Assembly (NCBI RefSeq): GCF_000801955.1
Contig: NZ_JSZO01000003.1
Location: 1 to 64,000 of the forward strand
Direction: 5' to 3'
Source of the DNA: Ralstonia sp. A12
GTDB lineage: Bacteria > Pseudomonadota > Gammaproteobacteria > Burkholderiales > Burkholderiaceae
DNA: 64,000 nucleotides
The position numbers and the translations under genes are program-made. Below the pieces are notes generated by a model. That model was not told the DNA's origin. It worked only from the letters and a program-made list of their open reading frames with translations, and did no database searches. Positions within the stretch are counted from its first letter, which is position 1; each line of letters begins with the position of its first letter. Shown here piece after piece: positions 16,145 to 25,363 of this stretch.

Positions 16145-18259
16145 ATGCAGACGAACAACACCGGCCGTGGCCGGCATACGGGCGCCGTCGCTATCACGGC
16201 AATGGCCTTGGCGGCAGCCTTTCTGGTGGCAGGTTGCGGCGGATCGGACAGCGGTTCGAGTAGCAGCGGCGGCGGCATCATTACACCTGCCTCGGCTTCA
16301 CTCACGGGCACCGCCGCAACGGGCAGCGCACTGCCCAATGCCAATGTGGCCGTCACCGATAGCACCGGCAGTTCGCCGTGCGTGGAAACCAGCATCACCA
16401 CCAGTGCGCTGGGCGCATACACCTGCACGTTGAAGGCGGGCGAGGCTGCACCGTTCTTCGTGGTGGTGACCGACCCGACGGGCAACACCGCGCCGCTGGT
16501 GAGCGTGACCACCGTCACGCCGCCCGCGGGCTCGCCGCTCACGCTCAACGCCACGCCGCTGACCACGGCCATCGTTGCGCAGCTCTCACCAGACGGCAAT
16601 CCGCTGTCGGTGGTTAGCGCCAAGACCGTGGATGCCACGGCGCTCAAGACTGTGACCGCCAACGTGGTCGCGCAATTGGCGTCCGTGCTCAGTGCCATCG
16701 GCGCGCCGGCCAACTATGACCCGTTCGCTACCAGCATCTCGGCGGCGACGGCATCTTCCGGCGGCAACACCGCTGACCAGGTGCTCGACATCGTCAAGGT
16801 GTCGAAAGACCCGAGCACCGGCCAGTTGCAGTTGGCCACGGTGGACAACCCCACGCCCGTGCCCTTGGCCACGGCCACCAGCAGCGGCTCGACGCTGCCT
16901 GCGCCGGCGGCCAACGTGTCGACGCTCACGCAGGGCGTGCAGGCCATGGCGACCGCATTGACCGCCTGCTTTGCGCAGCCCGTCGCGCAACGTGTCGTGG
17001 CCACTGACACCACCGTGCCCGCCACGCAAGGCGGCGCGACTGTCATCACGGCGGGCGCGGCCTGCCAGAACATCCTGTCTGACACCAGCAACGCAGGCGG
17101 CATTGCGTTCCTGCACAACGGTTATAACGGCGGGCAGTGGCTTTACAGCTTGCTGACCAGCAGCAGCATGACCGGCGCGCAGTTCAGCGTGCCGGAGATC
17201 ATGGCGTTCTACCCAGCGGCGCAGAGTGCATCTGGGCAGGATGAAGCGGTCGTGAATATCAAGTACCTCGATGCCAACGGCAATCCGGGCAACCTCATCA
17301 CCGTGGCGCGCTTCGTTGCTGCGGGCGCCTCGAGCGCGCACGCGTCCAACTGGTGGCTCGTGGGTAACCAGCAGCCGGTGGACATCACGGCCAAGACGGT
17401 GATCCGACGCGTCGAGCAGTTCAACCCAAGCTCTGGAAATTTCAGCCACTTCCGCAACGGGGTCCAGTTCCTGATCAACGCTGCCGGGCCGGGCTCCGTC
17501 ATCAACGGCAAAGGCAGTCTGAGCTATGCGATCGTGACAGGGCCGGGGCTGCCGCAGGCGGGGCTGGTCTTCGTTCCGCCGGTGGTGAGCGGCCAGGTGT
17601 ACATGGATCTCGCGAACAAGACGGGGACGCTTCCTGCCACGTATCAGTGCGGGAATACGGCCACCACCAAAACGCCGACCTACAACTGCCCGAACTTCTG
17701 GATATCCAAGACCACGGGGATCAGTGGTGCAGCGGCCGCGCAACTGGTGAGCCCCAACCCCAGCGGCCTGACCTGGGCACAATCGGGAGACAACCTCGAC
17801 ACAACGGCCGTCACCAAGGGCGTGAAGTACACGATCGCGTTGTTCTACGGCGCGAATACGAGTGTGGCGAGCCCGGACCTGAGCATCAAGAAGACGCTTC
17901 TGACGGACCTTGTCGCGGCGACGCAGGGCGTCAATCTGCCGTGGAACACACCGGGGAGCCAGTCGCTGGCGGCGCTGGATCCGACCAACAGCAGCTTGAG
18001 TGCTGCGCAGACGTCGTTGACGGTGGATTGGGTGCAGAACGTTGCTGCACAGCAGATCGGTGGTGTGGCCGTCACCATTGATTCTGCCGGCACGTACAGC
18101 GCGCAGACTGCGGTGCCCAAGGGTGCGACTTCGGCGGTCATCAACCTGCCAAGCGGGCAGCAAGTCCCGGCGCTCACGACCAGCACCTCGCGCGCACTGA
18201 ACTTCAGCTATCGCATGCTGGACAACAGCGCCAAGAGCACGATCTACATCTACAACTGA
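16145..18259 (+). CDS. Large lipoprotein of unknown function
   Basis: A 704-residue protein with a lipoprotein signal: lipobox LVAG-C with Cys31, then a Gly/Ser linker. Residues about 50-130 look like a carboxypeptidase-regulatory (CnaB-like) beta-sandwich (GTAATGSALPNANVAVTDS). The rest is rich in Thr, Ser, Ala and Asn, with no catalytic motif I can recognise. It is probably anchored in the outer membrane. It ends in an aromatic-hydrophobic strand (STIYIYN). A strong terminator follows. It stands alone as a transcription unit, possibly controlled by the palindrome upstream. Confidence 0.8.
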   Translation: MQTNNTGRGRHTGAVAITAMALAAAFLVAGCGGSDSGSSSSGGGIITPASASLTGTAATGSALPNANVAVTDSTGSSPCVETSITTSALGAYTCTLKAGEAAPFFVVVTDPTGNTAPLVSVTTVTPPAGSPLTLNATPLTTAIVAQLSPDGNPLSVVSAKTVDATALKTVTANVVAQLASVLSAIGAPANYDPFATSISAATASSGGNTADQVLDIVKVSKDPSTGQLQLATVDNPTPVPLATATSSGSTLPAPAANVSTLTQGVQAMATALTACFAQPVAQRVVATDTTVPATQGGATVITAGAACQNILSDTSNAGGIAFLHNGYNGGQWLYSLLTSSSMTGAQFSVPEIMAFYPAAQSASGQDEAVVNIKYLDANGNPGNLITVARFVAAGASSAHASNWWLVGNQQPVDITAKTVIRRVEQFNPSSGNFSHFRNGVQFLINAAGPGSVINGKGSLSYAIVTGPGLPQAGLVFVPPVVSGQVYMDLANKTGTLPATYQCGNTATTKTPTYNCPNFWISKTTGISGAAAAQLVSPNPSGLTWAQSGDNLDTTAVTKGVKYTIALFYGANTSVASPDLSIKKTLLTDLVAATQGVNLPWNTPGSQSLAALDPTNSSLSAAQTSLTVDWVQNVAAQQIGGVAVTIDSAGTYSAQTAVPKGATSAVINLPSGQQVPALTTSTSRALNFSYRMLDNSAKSTIYIYN

Positions 18260-18338
18260 TTCAAAGGGCGGGGGAGCTGATCCGGCAAACCCCACGCGGC
18301 ATCAAGACTACGTGGGGAACGGATCGGAAAAAGCGGTT

Positions 18339-18366
18339 GGGCATGCGTCAGTGCATGCCCATTTTT
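18339..18366 (+). terminator. Intrinsic terminator for the lipoprotein gene
   Basis: An eight-base-pair stem (GGGCATGC / GCATGCCC, six-base loop) followed by ATTTTTG. A second inverted repeat, CCCCACG / CGTGGGG, lies just before it at 18290-18317. The convergent ypfJ gene ends nine bases beyond. Confidence 0.9.
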
Positions 18367-18374
18367 GTTTGCGC

Positions 18375-19262
18375 TCAGGCGTCGGCGCCGGCGCGGAAGG
18401 TGTCGCACTGGCGGATGTCGCCGCCATCAAAGCCCTGGCGGAACCAATGCATGCGCTGCTCAGACGAGCCGTGCGTGAAGGCATCGGGCGTGACGCTGCG
18501 GCCGGCGTTGCGCTGCAGGGTGTCGTCGCCGATGGCGTGCGCGGCGGTGAGCGCCTGCTCCAGGTCACCGCGCTCCAGCAGGCCGCGCTTCTGTGCAAAG
18601 TGGCCCCACACGCCGGCCAGGCAATCGGCCTGCAGTTCCAGCTTGACCGACAGCGCATTCGCCACAGCCTGCGATTTGCCGGCTTGTGCGCGGCTGACCT
18701 TCTCCGACACGCCCAGCAGGTTCTGTACGTGGTGGCCAACCTCGTGAGCAACGACGTACGCAGCGGCAAAGTCGCCCGGTGCGCCAAATTTGCGGCGCAA
18801 CTCATCGAAGAAGCCGAGATCCAGGTAGACCTTGGTGTCGGCCGGGCAGTAGAACGGGCCGACGGCCGAGGTGGCGTCGCCACAACCCGAGCGGATGCCC
18901 TGGCGGAACAGCACAAGCTTGGGCGGCTGATACGCGCGGCCGGCCTGCTTGAACAGTTGCGTCCACGTGTCTTCGGTGTCGCCCAACACGTGCGAGACCA
19001 ACTGCTTGCTGCGGTCATTGTCGGTCTCCCCCGTGGGGCGGGCCGGTGCATGCTGCGTACTCTGCGTGGTGGGCGCGTTCTGCGACACCTGCATCACCAT
19101 GCCGAGAATCTCCAGCGGGTTCTTGCCCATCAGCAGGCCGACCACCGCCACGATGGCGATGCCGCCGATCCCCAGCCGCATGCCGCCACCGCCAAATCCG
19201 CCGCCCGAGGATGCGCGTTCATCCTCAACGTTGTTGCTTTCGCGCATGTCATCCCAACGCAC
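18375..19262 (-). CDS. ypfJ: Neutral zinc metallopeptidase family protein
   Basis: A 295-residue protein of the YpfJ family, close to the usual length of about 287. It has an N-terminal Gly-rich stretch, one membrane anchor (LGIGGIAIVAVVGLLMG), and a predicted zinc-protease domain with HEVGHHVQNLLG (HExxH) and the later Glu-bearing helix (LQADCLAGVWGHFAQ). The family start M-R-W is encoded here by GTG at 19262. GGGAGA lies five bases upstream, so I choose it over the internal ATG at 19247. The substrate is unknown. It converges on the lipoprotein gene. Confidence 0.9.
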   Translation of the reverse strand: MRWDDMRESNNVEDERASSGGGFGGGGMRLGIGGIAIVAVVGLLMGKNPLEILGMVMQVSQNAPTTQSTQHAPARPTGETDNDRSKQLVSHVLGDTEDTWTQLFKQAGRAYQPPKLVLFRQGIRSGCGDATSAVGPFYCPADTKVYLDLGFFDELRRKFGAPGDFAAAYVVAHEVGHHVQNLLGVSEKVSRAQAGKSQAVANALSVKLELQADCLAGVWGHFAQKRGLLERGDLEQALTAAHAIGDDTLQRNAGRSVTPDAFTHGSSEQRMHWFRQGFDGGDIRQCDTFRAGADA

Positions 19263-19584
19263 GTCTTTCTCCCTGGATTGCCTTGATGTGCAGACTCGGG
19301 CGTCACACCCGGTAAACTTTGCAAAGTCTACCTGCCTTGCATGCGCACGGGCACTCCGTCGGATGGCCAAATCGTCTGTTCTCACGATCAAGGCGAGCAT
19401 TGACAAGGGTTTGTGGGTGTTTGTCGCAGCGCACAATACCCGGCAAGGAACTTGCTACGCATGGCTGATCGCCGCAACCGGGCCGCTCGGCAGCTTCGTG
19501 CTGTCACGTGCGTGTCATGCGGCCATTCCCGAATAACGATCGGCAACGCGCGATGTTGCCGACCCACGATCTCGAGTCCTCAAC
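19263..19584. other. Intergenic region, no clear gene
   Basis: About 320 bases between ypfJ and the gene at 19585. A plus-strand frame of 57 codons from ATG 19362 to 19536 is open, but it has no good ribosome site and no family resemblance, so I do not call it. Confidence 0.4.
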
Positions 19585-20160
19585 ATGCGCTTGCCCGCTT
19601 CGACTACCACTCAGCCACCCGAACCCATAGACGCTCCGCAATTGGCTGCCACCTATGTCGACCCGACCGGGGTGTCCGACGTGCCGCCGGCACAGGTCGA
19701 GCACAAGCCGTGGTGGGCCCGCGCTTCGAGTGCCATCGTCCATGGTGCATTCACCAACGTGGCGGCTGCGTTCATTGCAGTGACGGGGGCAATCTACGTG
19801 GGGATGGTGCATGCGCCGTGGGTGCGCAGTCTGGCAGGGCATACGCCCACCGCCGTGCAGGCCAGTGATGCGATGAGCGTGGCGATGGCGGCGCCCCCCG
19901 CGAGTGCTGCAACACCGCAGGCCTCACAGCAGGGCACGCAGCCGGATCCGGTTGCCGTCGCACGGGATCGCATGGAGCAGCGCGTCTACTCGCAGATGGC
20001 GCCCGCCAGCGCGCAGACTGTGGCCGCAACGGAGAACGCCAACGACGTTGACGACGGCCCCGTCGCGAGTTCGCCGCGTCACCGCCATCGTGGCGCGCGA
20101 CATGTCACCTACCGCAGGGCAGCCAGTGCGTGGAATGCGCACTGGTACAAGGGCGCGTAA
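19585..20160 (+). CDS. Single-span membrane protein of unknown function
   Basis: A 191-residue protein. A proline-rich N terminus (about 1-45) precedes one hydrophobic segment (about 56-77, FTNVAAAFIAVTGAIYVGMV). A low-complexity Ala/Gln/Thr region follows, and the C terminus is basic and His/Arg-rich (RHRHRGARHVTYRRAA). I recognise no family. The topology suggests a small cytoplasmic head and a periplasmic tail, or the reverse. It converges with the DapA-family gene, with stops nine bases apart. Confidence 0.65.
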   Translation: MRLPASTTTQPPEPIDAPQLAATYVDPTGVSDVPPAQVEHKPWWARASSAIVHGAFTNVAAAFIAVTGAIYVGMVHAPWVRSLAGHTPTAVQASDAMSVAMAAPPASAATPQASQQGTQPDPVAVARDRMEQRVYSQMAPASAQTVAATENANDVDDGPVASSPRHRHRGARHVTYRRAASAWNAHWYKGA

Positions 20161-20168
20161 GACGTCGC

Positions 20169-21053
20169 TTAAGCCAGCCGCAGTGCGCGGTCGGCTTCGA
20201 CGCTTTCCAGTGCCTGCACGGCTGCCACCAGGCGGCGACGCAACGATTCCGTCACCGGCAGGATGGGCGCGCGCGTCTGCTCGCCGATGTGCCCGGCTTC
20301 GGCCAGCAACGCCTTGACCGGCGCCGGGTTGGGCTCGGCAAACAGCAGCGCTGCCAGCGGCGCGAGTGCGTGAGCCAGGCGCCGGGCCTGGTCGACGCGG
20401 CCCGCGCGATGGTGTTCCACCAGGGCCACGAACAACTCTGGGCGGATATGCGCACCGGCCAGGATGCCACCCGCACCACCGTGCACAAGGCAGTCGAGCA
20501 GCGCGCTGTCATCGCCGCTCAGCACATCCAGCGGCCCGCCTTGCAGCGCGCCAAAGTTGTCAGCCACGCATTCCTTGATGGCGACGATGTTGGCCTGCTC
20601 GGCCAGCACCAGTGCGGTATGCGGTGCGATGGCCACGCCCGTGCGCTTGGGCACGTTGTAGAGCACCACCGCGCGCGACGTGCTGGCCGCCACCTGCGTG
20701 TAGTGCCAGCGCAAGCCTGCCTGCGACGGGCAGACGTAATACGGCGGCGGGACGAGATAGCCCGCACTGTTCCAGCGTTCGTAGTGACGGATCTGCGCGC
20801 AGACCTCGCGCGTGTCAGCCGCGCCCACGCCGATCAGGTAGGGCGTACGGCCGTCGCATGCCTCGGCGATGGTCTCCAGTACGGTGTAGCGCTCGATCTG
20901 TGAGAGCAGCGCGGCTTCGCCCGTGGTGCCCAGCGCGACGAAGCCTGCTACGCCTGCGCCCTGGTAGTGGCGCACCAGTCGGCGCAGCGCAGCCGTGTCG
21001 ACTCTATCGTCATGGAAGGGGGTGATCAGCGGAATCCAGATGCCCGAGAACAT
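20169..21053 (-). CDS. DapA-family aldolase (dihydrodipicolinate synthase-like)
   Basis: A 294-residue class I aldolase of the DHDPS/NAL family. The Schiff-base lysine is Lys160 (IVAIKECV), the proton-relay Tyr is Tyr132 (LYNVPKRTG), and the pyruvate-binding GTTGE is at 42-46. These residues fit 4-hydroxy-tetrahydrodipicolinate synthase in lysine and peptidoglycan synthesis. Many bacteria have several paralogues, and the neighbours here are not lysine genes, so another keto-acid lyase is possible. Its start lies eight bases after the stop of the upstream gene on the same strand, suggesting an operon. Confidence 0.85.
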   Translation of the reverse strand: MFSGIWIPLITPFHDDRVDTAALRRLVRHYQGAGVAGFVALGTTGEAALLSQIERYTVLETIAEACDGRTPYLIGVGAADTREVCAQIRHYERWNSAGYLVPPPYYVCPSQAGLRWHYTQVAASTSRAVVLYNVPKRTGVAIAPHTALVLAEQANIVAIKECVADNFGALQGGPLDVLSGDDSALLDCLVHGGAGGILAGAHIRPELFVALVEHHRAGRVDQARRLAHALAPLAALLFAEPNPAPVKALLAEAGHIGEQTRAPILPVTESLRRRLVAAVQALESVEADRALRLA

Positions 21054-21061
21054 GGCGCGCC

Positions 21062-21424
21062 TCAGTGCAGCAGGTGTGCATGCCCGCGCTTGAGCGGGGT
21101 GATGCGGCCGAGCGTTGCGCGCGGCAGGCCGCGCAGCAGGGCGCCGATGACGGCATCCACATCGGCGTGCACGAGCTCCAGATCGACGCTGATGGTGTGA
21201 CGGCGCGCGTCATGCTGGACGATGTACAGGCCGAGCGCATCGCCCAGCAACGCATGCAACTGACGGCGAACCGCATGGGGTTCATCGCTCGGCACCGCTA
21301 CGCGCAGGCACACGTACTGACGGGCCGGCGTGGCAACCGCACGGGCATCCACGCGAGCAGCGGCCGCCGGCGAAGGCGGCAGCAGGTGCGGAACCAGCGA
21401 AGACAGGAGCATCGATCGCGCCAT
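21062..21424 (-). CDS. Small protein of unknown function, possible ACT-like fold
   Basis: A 120-residue protein. The C-terminal 80 residues alternate strand and helix (YVCLRVAVPSDEPHAVRRQL, then SVDLELVHADVDAVIGALL). This is the beta-alpha-beta pattern of ACT-like or MgtC C-terminal domains; it is an impression, not a proof. The start is uncertain: ATG 21424 is chosen, but ATG 21490 is also in frame and neither has a clear ribosome site. It ends eight bases before the DapA-family gene and may form an operon with it. Confidence 0.6.
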   Translation of the reverse strand: MARSMLLSSLVPHLLPPSPAAAARVDARAVATPARQYVCLRVAVPSDEPHAVRRQLHALLGDALGLYIVQHDARRHTISVDLELVHADVDAVIGALLRGLPRATLGRITPLKRGHAHLLH

Positions 21425-21557
21425 GATGGGTCGGCGACGGCTTGTGTCGCCGTATCGTTGAACATGGCGACACCGTATCGGTTTGCTCATAAAAAGCGTG
21501 AAAAAGGCAGCGGGCGGTGTGTAAAGAAAGAGTAAAGAGTCGGGCGTTCTGCGGGCG

Positions 21558-21587
21558 AAAAAAATGCCCCGAATCTGTCGGGGCATT
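21558..21587 (-). terminator. Intrinsic terminator for the YiaA-like gene
   Basis: A perfect 10-base-pair stem (AATGCCCCGA / TCGGGGCATT, five-base loop). On the minus strand it runs into a T tract. It is located 35 bases past the 21623 stop. Confidence 0.92.
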
Positions 21588-21622
21588 GGGTGCAGCTGTA
21601 TGCAGCGTTGGATATCGCAGAC

Positions 21623-22078
21623 TCAGTTCGTAGCGTCTCCGCCCTCACGCAACTGCACGAATTCCGATTCAACGGTGTAAGGCTTGGCGGCCTGCGTATC
21701 GCGCGTGTTCTTCTGCACGGCAATCGCACCGAACAGCGCCAGTGCGAATGACATGCCGTAGAAGCCCTTCTCGCTCAGCGCCAGCGTGGCGTTGAACAGG
21801 CCCACACACAGCAGCAGCACGGCCAGCAGCGTGGAGAGCCAGCACAGCCCGTAGTACAGGCCGGTGACCGGAATGCCCTCGGCACGGTCGCGCACGCTCT
21901 TCTGGATCGAGACTGCGGAGAACAGGCCATAAACCAGCACGGTGAAGTAGTAGCCGCGCTCGTTGAGCTGCATGTTGGCGTTGTACAGGCCGATCAGGAA
22001 CGAGAGGAAGCCGATCAGAAGCGCTGCCCAAGAAACAGCGACGAACGCGAACGACGGGGCCTGGAGTTGCGGTTTCAC
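21623..22078 (-). CDS. YiaA/YiaB-like inner-membrane protein
   Basis: A 151-residue protein with four predicted membrane spans arranged as two similar halves. Each half carries the family pattern L-x-x-G-L-[YF]-N-A followed by [EK]-[KR]-G-[FY]-Y ([17 protein letters not shown] and [19 protein letters not shown]). The family is widespread, but its function is unknown. It stands as a single gene with its own terminator. The start at 22078 is preceded by GGAGA (minus strand) at good spacing. Confidence 0.85.
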   Translation of the reverse strand: MKPQLQAPSFAFVAVSWAALLIGFLSFLIGLYNANMQLNERGYYFTVLVYGLFSAVSIQKSVRDRAEGIPVTGLYYGLCWLSTLLAVLLLCVGLFNATLALSEKGFYGMSFALALFGAIAVQKNTRDTQAAKPYTVESEFVQLREGGDATN

Positions 22079-22208
22079 GAGGTCTCCTTGAGATCAATGC
22101 AACTGGGAACGCCAGAGAGGCGTTCCGGGTGCCAGCGATCCTAATGGCGGAGACGGGCCCCGTTTATTAAATATTCATAATGCAGCGCCCGGCGTGGAGG
22201 GGCTTCCT

Positions 22209-23525
22209 TCAGGCAGGGCGCACGGCTTTGCGATGGCGCAGCGCGATGATCGTCAGCGCGATGCCGCTCACCACGGCCGCTGTCAGCACGTAGTAGCTGG
22301 GTGCCAGCGTATCGCCCGTCGTGTGGATCAACCATGTGACGATGAACGGTGCGAACCCGCCGAACAGCGTCACCCCCAGGCTGTAGCCGAGCGACAGCCC
22401 CGTCGAGCGCACGCGCGTGGGGAAGATCTCCGACATCAGCGCCGGCATCGGCCCGGAATATGCCGCCTTGAAGATGCCCGACACGGCTTGCAGCGCCAGC
22501 AGCGCGCCAATGGTCGGATACGCACGCAGCAACGCAAACATCGGATAGATGAACAGGATCATCAGCACCGACGTGGTGAGCATGATGCGGATGCGGCCAA
22601 TGCGATCCGACAGCGCGCCCATCACCGGCGACAACAGAAACTGCAGCCCACCGTTGAGCACCACCACCGCGAACGACTGCGCGGCCGGCAGATGCAGTTG
22701 CTTGACGGCATACGTTGGCATGTAGAGCTGCAGCACGTACACCGACACGGTGGACTGCGCCACCACGCCCACCGCCAGCAGCAGGTTGCCCCACTGCGCC
22801 TTGAATGACGCCTGCGGGTCGACGGTGGTCTTCTTCTGCTCGGCAACAAACTCGGGCGTCTCGTCCAGATGGCGGCGGATGTAGAAGCCAACGGGGCCGA
22901 CCAGCAGGCCGAAGATGAACGGCAAGCGCCAGCCCCAGCCCTCTAGGTCCGCCGGCGTGAGCGATGCCGTCAGCAGCGCCCCCAGCCCCGCCGCGAGGAT
23001 GGTCGCAATGCCCTGACTCGCAAACTGCCAGCTCGCGTAGTAGCCGCGACCGCGTGTGCTGTGCTCCACCATGAATGCCGTCGCGCTGCCGAACTCACCG
23101 CCCACTGCAAAGCCTTGCACCAGGCGCGCCAGCAGGATGGTGACCGGCGCGATGATGCCGATCTGCTGATAGCTCGGCATCACGGCAATCGCCAGCGTGC
23201 CGACAATCATCAACAGGATCGACAGCGTGAGCGCGGCCTTGCGCCCCTTCCTGTCGGCATACATGCCGAGCACGATCGCGCCCACCGGCCGCGTGATGAA
23301 CGACACGCCAAAGCTGCCCACCGCAAACAGCAGCGACACCCACTCGTCATCTGCCGGAAAGAACAGCTTGCCGATGATGGACGCGAAGAACCCGTAGACG
23401 AGAAAGTCGTACCACTCCAGCGCATTGCCGATCGACGACGAGATGACGATGCGGCGCGCATGGGCGGCATCGGTTTTTTCAGGGCGAGCGGGTGCAGCAG
23501 CGCCTGCCGTAGAGGGGGCGATCAT
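22209..23525 (-). CDS. MHS-family MFS metabolite transporter
   Basis: A 438-residue, 12-span major facilitator protein of the metabolite:H+ symporter group, like KgtP, ProP and ShiA. The signature near the N terminus (SSSIGNALEWYDFLVYGFFA) and the loop MYADRKGRKAALTLSI are typical. It probably imports an organic acid or betaine. It lies 96 bases downstream of the gamma-glutamyltransferase gene on the same strand and may serve the same catabolic route, controlled by the divergent LysR gene. The substrate cannot be fixed from sequence. Confidence 0.85.
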   Translation of the reverse strand: MIAPSTAGAAAPARPEKTDAAHARRIVISSSIGNALEWYDFLVYGFFASIIGKLFFPADDEWVSLLFAVGSFGVSFITRPVGAIVLGMYADRKGRKAALTLSILLMIVGTLAIAVMPSYQQIGIIAPVTILLARLVQGFAVGGEFGSATAFMVEHSTRGRGYYASWQFASQGIATILAAGLGALLTASLTPADLEGWGWRLPFIFGLLVGPVGFYIRRHLDETPEFVAEQKKTTVDPQASFKAQWGNLLLAVGVVAQSTVSVYVLQLYMPTYAVKQLHLPAAQSFAVVVLNGGLQFLLSPVMGALSDRIGRIRIMLTTSVLMILFIYPMFALLRAYPTIGALLALQAVSGIFKAAYSGPMPALMSEIFPTRVRSTGLSLGYSLGVTLFGGFAPFIVTWLIHTTGDTLAPSYYVLTAAVVSGIALTIIALRHRKAVRPA

Positions 23526-23621
23526 GATGAGGGTTCCTTTGGTGCTGGCCGGGCTCGTTGTTATGGAACTGCAGCGCGTTGCCCGCCCGATCCACGGGTC
23601 AACGCGCTTGTGTACTGCGGT

Positions 23622-25250
23622 TTAGAAGCCCACAGCGTGGCCGTCGCGGCGGCTGTCGCTGGCGGCCACGTAGCCGTGGTCGGCGTCATCCGACAGGCGC
23701 CAGATGAACTGGCCCGAGCCAAAGTCCATGTACGGATCGGCCACCGATTTGAGCTTGTGCCCGCGTGCCTCCAGTGCGGCGACGGTGCCGGCGTTCATGG
23801 TGGCTTCCACGTCGAGGGTGAAATCGCGGTTGACCTTCCAGCGCGGCGCGTCGCATGCGGCCTGCGGCTGCTGCTTGTAGTCGAGCATGCGCACCAGCGT
23901 CTGCAGGTGGCCTTGCGGTTGCATGTCGCCGCCCATCACGCCAAAGCTCATCTGCGGCTGGCCGTCCTTGGTGAGGAAGCCCGGGATGATGGTGTGGAAC
24001 GGCCGCTTGCCGCCTTCCACCACGTTGGCCGAGCGTGCATCCATCGAGAAACCGAAGCCGCGGTTCTGCAGACTGATGCCCGTGCCCGGCACCACCACGC
24101 CAGAGCCGAAGCCCATGTAGTTGGACTGGATGAACGAGACCATCATGCCGTTCTCATCCGCGGCGGTCAGGTACACCGTGCCGCCGGCGCGCGGCATACC
24201 GAAGGTTGGCATCTGTGCGCGGCCCATGTCGATGAGCTTGGCGCGTGCATCGAGGTACGCATCGTCGAGCATCTGCTCGGGCGTGACTTCCATGCTGCGC
24301 GGGTCAGCCACGTACTTGTAGAGATCGGCAAACGCCAGCTTCATCGCTTCGATCTGAAGGTGCTGCGAATCGGCGGAATCGACGGGCAGGGCGCCCAGGT
24401 CAAAGCGATCAAGAATGCCCAGCGCGATGAGCGCGGCAATGCCTTGGCCATTCGGCGGGATCTCGTGCAGGTCATAGCCGCGGTAGCGCTTGGTGATGGG
24501 CTTGACCCACTCGGGTCGGTAGTCGCGCAGGTCTTGCGCACGCATGCCGCCGCCGCATTCGCGCGAATACGCGGCGATGCGCTCGGCGAGTTCGCCTTCG
24601 TAGAAATCGCGGCCGTTGGTCTGGCCGATGCGGCGCAGCGTGGCAGCGGCATCGGTCAGCTGGAATTTCTCGCCCACTTCCGGCGCGCGGCCGTGCGGCA
24701 TGAAGGCCTGTGCGTAGCCGGGCTGATTCTGCAGATCGGGAATCGCTGCGGCCCACTTGTGCGCGACGATGGGCGAGACGGTGTAGCCGCGCTCGGCAAT
24801 TTCCGCGGCAGGTTCCAGCACGTCGGCAAACGGGAGCTTGCCGAAGCGCGCATGCAAGGCAGCCCACGCGGAGATGGCGCCGGGCACCGTCACCGCATCC
24901 CAGCCGCGTGTCGGGCGCTTGGGCGTGCCGTTCGCGTCTTCGCCGTACTTGCTGCGGAAGTAATCCAGGTTCCACGCTTGCGGCGCCGTGCCGGAGGCGT
25001 TCAGGCCGTGCAGCTCCTTGCCGTCCCACAGGATGGCGAACGCATCGCTGCCGAGGCCGCACGAAACGGGCTCCACCACGGTGAGCATGGCCGCCGCCGC
25101 AATGGCTGCATCCACCGCACTGCCGCCCGCGAGCAGCATGCGCAGCCCGGCCTGTGCGGCCAGCGGATGCGAGGTGGAAACAACATTGCGCGCAAACAGC
25201 GGAATGCGCACGGTGGGGTAAGGGTTCTGCCAATCGAAGCGGTGGGACAT
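23622..25250 (-). CDS. Gamma-glutamyltransferase family protein
   Basis: A 542-residue Ntn-hydrolase of the gamma-glutamyltransferase family. The nucleophile is Thr358, which would be exposed by autocleavage in AGG-TVYLTAADENG. The N-terminal block STSHPLAAQAGLRMLLAGGSAVDAA and the glycine-rich loop near the C-terminal end of the large subunit are present. There is no signal peptide, so it resembles cytoplasmic YwrD-type members rather than periplasmic Ggt. It may hydrolyse glutathione or another gamma-glutamyl compound. It is transcribed away from a LysR gene, with an MHS transporter downstream, which points to an inducible uptake-and-cleavage pathway. Confidence 0.88.
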   Translation of the reverse strand: MSHRFDWQNPYPTVRIPLFARNVVSTSHPLAAQAGLRMLLAGGSAVDAAIAAAAMLTVVEPVSCGLGSDAFAILWDGKELHGLNASGTAPQAWNLDYFRSKYGEDANGTPKRPTRGWDAVTVPGAISAWAALHARFGKLPFADVLEPAAEIAERGYTVSPIVAHKWAAAIPDLQNQPGYAQAFMPHGRAPEVGEKFQLTDAAATLRRIGQTNGRDFYEGELAERIAAYSRECGGGMRAQDLRDYRPEWVKPITKRYRGYDLHEIPPNGQGIAALIALGILDRFDLGALPVDSADSQHLQIEAMKLAFADLYKYVADPRSMEVTPEQMLDDAYLDARAKLIDMGRAQMPTFGMPRAGGTVYLTAADENGMMVSFIQSNYMGFGSGVVVPGTGISLQNRGFGFSMDARSANVVEGGKRPFHTIIPGFLTKDGQPQMSFGVMGGDMQPQGHLQTLVRMLDYKQQPQAACDAPRWKVNRDFTLDVEATMNAGTVAALEARGHKLKSVADPYMDFGSGQFIWRLSDDADHGYVAASDSRRDGHAVGF

Positions 25251-25303
25251 GGCTCAGGAAAGGAGGATGGATTCAGTGGATCAGATGATTATTTGCGGTG
25301 CCT

Positions 25304-25327
25304 TGAATTTAATAAAGCTAAAATTCA
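25304..25327. promoter_or_regulatory. Candidate LysR-type operator
   Basis: An imperfect dyad with arms TGAATTT and AAATTCA separated by ten bases, in an AT-rich patch of the 113-base gap between the divergent ggt and LysR genes. Spacing and position suit a LysR-type regulator site. Confidence 0.5.
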
Positions 25328-25363
25328 TTGGATTCAGCTTAAGAAAAACTTGAGTATCAGTCT

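Noticed and set aside
16586-18295. A 569-codon minus-strand open frame opposite the large lipoprotein gene
   Set aside because: Arg/His-rich shadow with no start signal. The plus-strand gene has a clean lipoprotein signal and terminator.
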